The notes beneath the pieces were generated by a model, which saw only the letters and a program-made list of their open reading frames with translations, ran no database searches and had not been told where the DNA came from. The position numbers were made by a program, and so were the translations under genes. A DNA stretch of 22,897 bases from a virus. Location: positions 1 to 22,897 of the IMG/VR virus record IMGVR_UViG_3300044625_000517; one strand, given 5' to 3'. Of the stretch, positions 7,601 to 16,600 are shown piece by piece (the stretch's first letter is position 1; each line of letters opens with the position of its first letter).

Positions 7601-10600
7601 CATCCACGTCGGTATTGCCGAAAAGGTAGAACAGGTTCGCGCCACTCATGGTCTTCAGCCTCCAGATGCGCCCGGCGGCCTGCACGTTGCCCACGGCGTC
7701 GAACGGGGCCGTGACGATGATCATGGAGCGCGGGCGGTTTCCGAGTATGTCGTCAAGGTTGATCCCGGTGCCGCCGCTTTCGATGGTGGCGATGACGACG
7801 CGCTTCTTGCCGGATTGGAAGTCTGCCATCGCTTCCAGTGAGTTTTGATCCGCGTTGCCGTGGATCTCCGCGATGTCGTGAATGCCGGCGTCGCGCATTG
7901 CTTCAGCCAGGGTTTTTGCCGTCCCTTCGCTGCTCATCAGAATGTCACGGTAGCGTTCGCCGTCCAGTCCCTTCACCCACTTGCCGACTTCGGATGCGTT
8001 CACGCGGGACACAAAGATCACCACCTGCCGCCCCTGCTCCAGCTCGCGCTGTGCGAGCATCACGGTCGAGGCGATCTTGAACGGCTCCTGCTGCCTGCGC
8101 ATGTGACCGAGCACGATCGCCCTTTTGAGTCCCTGAAGATCGTCAATGTGCGTGGCGTCGAAGTGCCGGAGAATGTCCTGCTGAACATCGTGGCCCTCTG
8201 GCGGGAGTGACACGCGCAGCATGTTCACATGCACGCCCTCCATGCTGATCTCGCGCTTGATCATCGCGCCCTTGGCCGTCATGCGATTGAACAGCGCGCT
8301 GAACCTTGCGTTCCGCGCCGTGTCGGAAATCCTGCCGTCCGGTGCCCAAAACTTCACTTCATACGGGCGTCCGTTCTTGTCGCGCTTCTTCACCGTGACA
8401 AGTTTCATGCCGAGGTCTTCGAGCGCCTTCTGAACCGTCTTGCCCTCCATGATTCCGATTCCTGCCAAGTAGTAAATATGCTCGGCCTTGTCCGCCGGGG
8501 TTGCCGACATGAACATCACCTTGCTCGCCTTTTGCGTGGCGCTCATCCCGTATTTCGCCTGCTGGCTGTCGTTCTTCAGGGCGTGCGCTTCGTCGAAAAT
8601 CAGCACGGTGTCCGGTCCCGAATTACGATCCACGTCGGAAAGATTCTGGTACGTCGTGATGCCGATCTTGCCGGGCTTCACGTTCCCGTCGCGCACGAGG
8701 TCGAGCGGAATGCCCATCGCCTTGCTGTCGAAGCCGTAGCTCCCGCCGAACGTATTCTTCTTCCAGTCCTGCTTGATCGTCTCCGCCTTGGTGACGATGA
8801 CGACGCGCTTCCCTTGTTTGGCGAAGTGACTGGCGACCGTGAGCGCCTGGCGGGTCTTGCCTGCCCCTGTTCCATCGGCGTTCAGGAACCCGCCGATCTT
8901 CTCCATGCTCGCTATTCCGGCGGCTGCTCCCTGTCGCTGGTGTTCGTCGAGGTGGGGCTTGAGATCGTCGGGGATAACCGATTCGTCGGCATGTTGAGTA
9001 TGCTCCGCTCGTGCGGTGACAATTCGCTCGGTGGGCGGTCGTAGTCCTCTTTCAAGGCCGGGGGGCCTTCCCTCAACGCTCTCGCCGCGAGGAGACTCGA
9101 TAGTGACTTTGGCTGTTTCATAAATGCTCTTGAGATATTTTTCGATTCGCGGATCACAATCTTCACGCATCTTCTCGGCCCACTCGGTGAACCGATGGCT
9201 GCCGGTCTGGATGTAGTGCGCCCCAAGCTGCACCGCATCGGTGAACATTTCACCCGCAAATTCGAGCTGCTTCTGCTTTTCTGGCGCTTCGGCGAACAGC
9301 GCACTCCCCTGCGTTCGCTGCTGCGTCTTGAGCGCGTCGGGAATGGGGAGGGAGTGGACGGTGGCTGTGTCCCCGTTACGGTGGAGCTCTCCGAGCAGCT
9401 CGGCATCCGAAAGGTCGTCCACCCGCTTGGCGTTTTTCGGGGTCGCAATTTCCGCCCTTCCCGCCTTCACTCCGAACTTCTTCACCCCGAACTCCTTCGC
9501 CAGATCGTTCGCGATGGCCGGGAGTATCTGGTCATAGACGCGCTTCAAGCCTTCGCCGCCGACTTTGAGATTGCCTCCCGAGAGTCGTTTCAGTTCGGCC
9601 ACGCCGCTACCTTCGCCCGCCACGATCTTCGCCGCCAGTTCCTTGCCTACAAGTTCCGTGAGTTGCTCCGGCGTCTGGTTCTGCTTTTGCATGACGCTGC
9701 GGCCATCGCGTTCTACGTCGAGATTATATGTGCCTTCTTTGAATCCGGGGCTGTGAAACACGGCATCCACCTGCTTGCTCAGGTCATACCGCTCCGCCTG
9801 CTGCTCGCCGGTCGTCCACGCAATCGCGTCCGCGCCCTCGTCCACGGCATCGCGCAGCGCCCGCTTCATGCCGATCTTGTAGATGCGCTTGCGAAGCTCC
9901 GGCGGCATCTTCTCCTGCTCGCCCTTGCCCGGCCCCTGCATCTCCTCGATGAAATACGTGCGCTTGCCGTCCGCGTCCGTGCGGATGTTGCGCCGGATGC
10001 GGACGATGGGGTTCGCGATGTCGGAGTATTGCGGGTGGCCGTCGTTCCAGTTTTGTGAAATCTTACCCTCAAATGGATGTCCAGCGATGAGCTTGTTGCG
10101 TTCCTCGTATTCAGCCTCCGACATCCCTGTGCGCAGTTTCTTTTCGAGAAACTCCACCCTGGCCTTTTTCTGCTCCATCGCAGATGGACCCTCCGGCCAC
10201 GTTACAAACATCTCCCGGTAGCTCCCCTCGTCCGCGCCGGGGAGTTGGTAGCTTCCAAAATGGGTCGGCGCACTTTTTTGCGCCTCCTCCATCATGTCCT
10301 GCCGACGGGAAAGTAAATCACCGCGCTCGTTCCATAGGTCTCGTGCCTTGTCGTTCAATTCGGTCGGATGGCGGCTTCCGCTTACCAAATCACGCACGGT
10401 GATTTCACCGTCCGTCGCCTCTGTGATCGCGGTGTTAATTTCCGCCACCTTGTCATTCATCTGCTGATATTGCTCCTGCTCCGCTGGCGTCACCGTTTTG
10501 CCCAGCACCACATCCTGCACCGTCGCCTGCCGCTCCAGCGCGTAGCCGGTCAGTTCCGCCTTCGTCACCTTGTCGCCCGGCTGCTTGCCCGCCAGCGGCG

Positions 10601-13600
10601 ACAGCGGGTCGGTGAAAATCCCGCTCATCGCGATCTCATCCTTCTTCGCGCCCTTCTCGATCGCTGCCCGTGCCTGCTGCACGGTCATCTGTAACTGCGG
10701 GATCGATTGGACGGTCTTCGTGAGCGCGGAGTAGAACGGGTGCGGCGCTTCGGCCTCCAACATGGATCGGCTGCCCTTCGTGAATGTGCCGCGGTTTCCG
10801 GTGGCGCTCTTTACCTGCTCAGGCCAGAACGCAATGACATGCACGGTCGAAGGACCGACACCCTTCATTGGCTTGCCGAGCCCCTTCTTGTAGCCGAACT
10901 TCTCGTCCACCGTTCCGTCGAGGATGCCGTCGTAGCCCATGCGCTCAATGGCGGTGCGGATTATCTCGTTGCCGTTCAGATCGCCATTGTCATCTTCCGA
11001 GTCCCCGAGCGCCTTCTTCGCCTCTGCGATGGCTTTGCCTGCCTTCATGCCGTCCATTGCCACATCGTCCAGCGCGGACAAGTCCACGTCGCGGCGAGAC
11101 TCGTTTCGGATGGCTTGAAGGAAATCTATCATCTTGCCGGTGGGTTCGCCTACGGGGGCGCCGTTCTCATCGGCTGGCCATTCGCTGCCCCAATACGGCT
11201 CGTTCTCGCCGAGCTTTAGCGGATTCTCCAGCTTCACGAACACCTTCATCGTCGCGCCGCCGTGCTGCGTGAGTTCCTTGCGGGCGATCTTCTTGAGAAT
11301 CTTCGTGCGCCTCTCTGCCTGTGGGCTTCCGTAGCTATAAGGCTCGGTGTCCACCAAAACCGACGCATCATATTCACTGATCCCGAACTGCTCGACCATC
11401 TCCTCCGGCTCCATCCCATCGACCTCGAGATCTAATTGCTCTGCCTTCTGCTCCAGTCGGTTTGTGAGATCCGGCCCCTCACCAGCGTAATTCTCCTGCG
11501 CGTCCTCTGGCGTGTTGGTGACGTAGAAGCCCCGGCCCATGTCGTTTTGGACATTCGCCTTGCTTGGATCGACTACCGCGAAGTCGCGCGTCGTGCCGTG
11601 GAATCCTTCCACCACCACCGGCTTGCCGTTCTCGGCGCTGATTAGGTCGTCGCCGATTCGATAAAGCTCGGCCTTGCCCTGCCACTTCTTGAAATAGGAC
11701 GACTCGACGCCCTTCGCTTTCCACGCTGCGGCGGCCAATTTTTGCTGGCGGTCGGTTGCGCCTGCCGTCGGCGCTTCCGCGAACAGCGACATGGTTTCGC
11801 CCTCCTGCGGGCCGAACGCATCGGTCTGCGTCTCGATGTTGCCGCCGACGAGCTTGCGGTTCAGGCGGAACTCGATGGCAGCTTTCGCCTTGGCCTTGAT
11901 GTCCGCCTCCTTCTTCGCGGCAACCTCTCCCGGCGTGATCGGCGCGGCGAAGTCCATGAAGCCCTGCCCCTCGGCGCGCTCCAGCGTGTCGCGCTCGGCC
12001 TGCTCGTCCAAGGTCAGCGCACGCTCCTGCGCGGCGGTGTGTAGCTGTTGCAGGCGGTTCTTGCGGCGCGGCTTCGCTGCCTCCAGCCCCTTGAACTTCT
12101 TCTTGAGTCTGTCTTTGAGAACTTGCGCGCGGGCTTCGTCGGCTGCGGGGAGCGGCTTGACTTCGGGCGCGGCGGGTTCCTGCGGCGTCAACTGGTCGGC
12201 GCGATAGACGAACTCGCCCATGTAGGACTTCACGAAAAACTTCTGCGGCTCGCCACGCTTGAACGGTCCCGGTGCCGTCACGACGCCATCGAACTCGTGG
12301 CTGTCGTCGCCTTTCACTCGGACCTTCGCGCCGTTCTCGAACTCCAACACGATGTCCTCTTTCGGTGCTTCCTCCGCATTCAGATCCTTCAACTCGAAGC
12401 TGTAAATTTCATCCGCTGTCAGTTTCCGGTTGTAGAAGATGACACCGTGACGACCGCGCTTGTCGTTCTCGTCCACGCGCGAGAAGTCTTTCGGCTGCGC
12501 GCCGATCTGCCTCGGGCGGTTCTGCATCCCGTAGGCGTATTCGGTGACCGGCGATTCCTCCGCCGTCCATGTCGTAATCTCCGTGGCGACGCCGGGCTGC
12601 TTGAACGGGCCTTGGCCGAGCAGCCATGCGCGGAATTTTTCGACTTCTTCCGGCTTCACCGCGCTCATCACTCGGTCCACGTCTGGCACGCGAAGCTCGT
12701 TCGGCTTATCCGCCGCCGTGCGGAGGATGTTTCCGAAATACTCCTCATCGCTGACTTCGGCTTCGTCTTTCTTTGGCTCCGCTTTCTTCGCCGGCTTCGC
12801 CTCCTCGCCCTTCACCTTCGCGACAAGATCCTTGTGCATCGGCCAGTTGTCCCATCGGGCGCTTTCTTCTTCGAGGCGCGCGATTTCCTTCTTCGTGCCC
12901 TCCACGTCCTTCACGTCCACGCCCATCTCTGCCGCGGCTTCGGGTCGTTTCACCGCACCGCGCACCGCGTTGATGCGGTCGCGCACGGCTTGCTGCATCT
13001 TCGTCGCCGTGTCCGCCCGGCGCTCCATCTCCACCATCGCGGAGTCGTCGTTGCCGAAAAGATCGATCTGTGTGCCCTTCTCCTGAGCACCCGCCGTCGC
13101 CGCCTTCATCACGTTCACGATGTAGGCCGCGCTCTCGCCTTTGAGCGCGTACTTGATGCCGATCTGCTGGAGCGACTGATCCCCCGGCGCGGTCGTCGCT
13201 ATCGCTGCGGCTTTGGCGTCACTGACTTTGCCCGCCCTGTAGAGGGCGTAAAGGTCATCCGAGGCGTCCTTTCCAATTGCGAAGCCCGATCGGCCTTTGT
13301 CGCGATTAAGAAGTCCTCGGCTGGATGCTTTTTCACGACTGATTTGTGTGTGTCGGAAGTAGTTTGCATAGTCGGATACCTTTCCTTGACCTTCCTGTAT
13401 GTTTGCCTCGGCGTCAACCGTCAAAGCCATCTCCCGCGTGAAGCCTTCGCTCTCCCTGAATACTTGAACCGGTACGGCTTTTGCGCCCGTGCGGATGGCG
13501 AGTTCTCGCCGATGCCGACCAGTGACGACCTCGTTCCGGCCATTGAGACGTTGCCAGATCACGATGCGGTTGCCGCCCTTGCTTCGGTCATACTCTCCGC

Positions 13601-16600
13601 CAAGTTCCTGCCCCTTCACGATGCCGGTTGCTTCGTCGGCGTCCTCCTTCACGTTCGGCACTTCCTTTGACAGATGGATGTCGTTCGGGTCCATCTCCTG
13701 CTCGGTGAATGGCACGGACTCGGGCGTGCGGAGCGCCACGGTATATCCCGGCACCTCGAACTCGCTGCCCTTGCCCTCGTAGATCATGTTCCAGTCCGGC
13801 GAACCGGCCAGTTCCGGCTTGCGCGCAGCCATCATGCTCCACACGGCTTGCGAGTAGGCGCGCGCGGCGGGGTTGAAATCCACCAGCATCTTACCGAGTG
13901 CTTCCGGCGTCGTCGCGCCATCTTTCAGCGCGGTCGTGGCGAGCGTGAGGAATGCGGCGTCCTTGCCTTCGGGGATTGGCTTCTGCTGCAAGGTCGGCGC
14001 TTCGGCGTGAAGGATTCCGCCCTCCCTCTTGGTGACGCGCACGACCTTGTATGGGCCGAACGAAAAGTAAGGCGGGCCGGGCACCAGCTTCGTGTGGCTT
14101 TCGCCGCCGACTGCGCGCAGGGCGGCCTCGCGGGATTCAAAGGTGAAATGTCCGTACGGGCCTTGATTGTCCCATTGCGTCACGCGCCATCCCTCTTTCC
14201 CGTATCCGCCGTTGTCGGGCGTTACAGTGAGTTTCGTTCCGGTTGAGCGCGGGGTCTTTGGCTCAAGCAAGACTCCGCCCTCGGCTCCGGCGGCGCGAAG
14301 TATTTCATCAACCGATTCAGCCAGTGCCTTTCTGCGAATTGCGCTTTCCTCTCTCCACTTCGCGAAATTCTTGCCCTGCTGCTCCTTTGTGGGCGCTTCC
14401 GCAAACAGTCCATCGAACGCTTCTTTGGCGGCATCGTTGAACGATGACTTCTTCGGCGGCGACTCGGGCTGTTCCGCCACGTCCTGCTTCCGCTTCGCCA
14501 TCCACGCTTCGAGATCGCTCAGGAGTTTCTTCGATGAGGCGGACAGATTCTTGACGTGCGCCTTGAGCCATTCGACAAACTTTCCGATCAACTGCCATGT
14601 GCTCTCGGTCGTCGGCTGCGGATTGCTCGGGTTTTCGTGAGCCTGCAACAGCACGCGGAAAATCTCGTGACCTTTTTCTTCGGCGCTCAGTCCTTTTTGA
14701 ATTGTTCCGTCCGGCAGAGTCTTGTCTTCCCAATCGCCGCGCTGCTTCTTCAGCCCTTCGGCGATTTCCTTCTCGGTGTCGTTCAGCGCGATGATGCGAT
14801 CACGGTTGGTCTTGTCGGATTGAGCGAACGCCACGGTCTGCGCGTGCTTCACTTCCTCGTTGAGCGCGCGCTCCAGAAAGGCGTCCTTCTCCTTCTGCGT
14901 GTCGAAAACAGAGAGCGCCTTGTCGAGCGCGACCGGATCAATGTGGATGATTCCGTCCTTCGTGATGAGTCCGCTCCTGCCCGTCATCGTGTTCGGGGCG
15001 ACCACGGCGCGCGTCTGCTTCCCAAGCGCCTTGAGCGTGTCGCCGTGAACCTCGCGCAACTGGCGCTGCACTTCCATCGCGAGTTCGTTCTGGCGCTTCT
15101 TCTCGGGCGCTTCCTCGGCTACCGGCGCCGCGGGTTTCGCAGGCGGCGTGACGGGCTTGGCCTGCACGGGCGGCGTGACGGGCGGCGCGGTTGGCTTGGC
15201 CTGCACGGGCTCGGTGCTTGCCGCCGACTTCGCGGCGTTGCCGACATTCGCCGGTTTCACTGCATCCTCTGCCTTCACAGAAAAGTGCGTGCCGCCGGCG
15301 GTGACGAATCCTTCGCGGCCATTCGGCTTCGTGCCGGTGTAGCGAACTCCGTGCTGCGTGGCGATGGCGGTGATGCGCGAGTGGCGCGCCTTGGCGATGG
15401 CCTGCGACTGCTGCTGCCCCTTGATCCCCGCCGCCTTGTCCAGCGCGGCGGACATCGGAGTGCCGAACTGCTGCGGCGATTCCACTGGTGCCGGCGCGGC
15501 GCCTCGGGCTTTCGCGCGCTCGCGCTGCGACGCGGCGAGCCTGTCGTGATTCACTCTGCCGACCTTGATCTCAAATTTGTCTCCGGTGGCGCGATCTTGA
15601 AAGGCGTCCATCCCGTTCTGCGTCCTGCCAAGATATTCGGCATCCACCTCGTCGGCCAGGTTCTCCAGTTCAGTGACATCCGTTGTCGGAACGGCGTCGC
15701 GTGTCGGCCTGTCCTGCTCGATCGTCGGGCGGTTCCCTGCCTCTTGCAGCCGCTCATCGGGCGTCATCCGGGCGATTTCGTCCGGGTTCCATCCGCGCTT
15801 CGCCAGTTCCTCCTCGATGAACGGGATCGGTTCCGGCATCGGCCCGCCTTCCTTTGGAGTCCTTGGAGCCGCGGGCGAAGATTCTTCAATCGGCTGGCCT
15901 TCGAGCGGTTGGAACTCGGGCACGTTCAGACCTTGCGCTGGTGCCATCTCGCTTTCGATCGGCTGTCCTTCCATCGGCGGAGCCCCCACCTTGTCGAGTT
16001 CGCTTCCGAGCTTTTCCCCGATGTTCGTCGTGCCGGGTTCCGTTGGCTTCGTCGGCTCCGGCTTCGGCGTGATGTTGCGCTCTCCGCCGGGCGCTGTCGG
16101 GGTTGGGGCTTCGGGGCCACCGAGTCCCGCGCGTCCTTCCGGTGCGCCGGGTTCCGCCCGCTCGCCGCCGATGGTCGCCGAGGTGATGGCGGTGCCTTTG
16201 CCCGGCGTCAGTCCTGGAATGAAAGCCTGCTGCGCTTCCAACTTCGACAACTTGAGGTTATCGAAACTGCCCGCTTTCTTCATGGCGTCCACTTGCTTGC
16301 CGATCTGCTCGTAGAGCGCGGCTTCCTGCGGATTCATCGGTTGCGCCATCTCCGCCACCTTTGCGCTGTCCATTCCCATCTTCTCAGCCACGGGAGCCAC
16401 CTGCGCGGGGTCGAGCGGCGCGTCGTATCCGACTCCCATCGCTTTGCGTAACTGTCCTCGAAGCGCCACGCTGGCGACTTCCTGCGCGTTGAAGTCCTTG
16501 AATTGAATATGCTTCCCGGCGAGCAATACACCGAGCGCGGCATTCACTGCGAGGGATTTGACCGTCGGGGATTGCAGTTGCTCGTGCTCGATGCCGAGTC

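Noticed and set aside
13321-13380. Low-GC patch in the ParB-like module as a sign of recent insertion
   Set aside because: Only one 60-base stretch is low (about 45%) and the flanks are ordinary, so this may be chance.
12048-16451. Plus-strand frames of 540 and 631 codons opposite the giant gene
   Set aside because: Same composition artefact; the minus-strand frame here carries the ParB-like and other modules.
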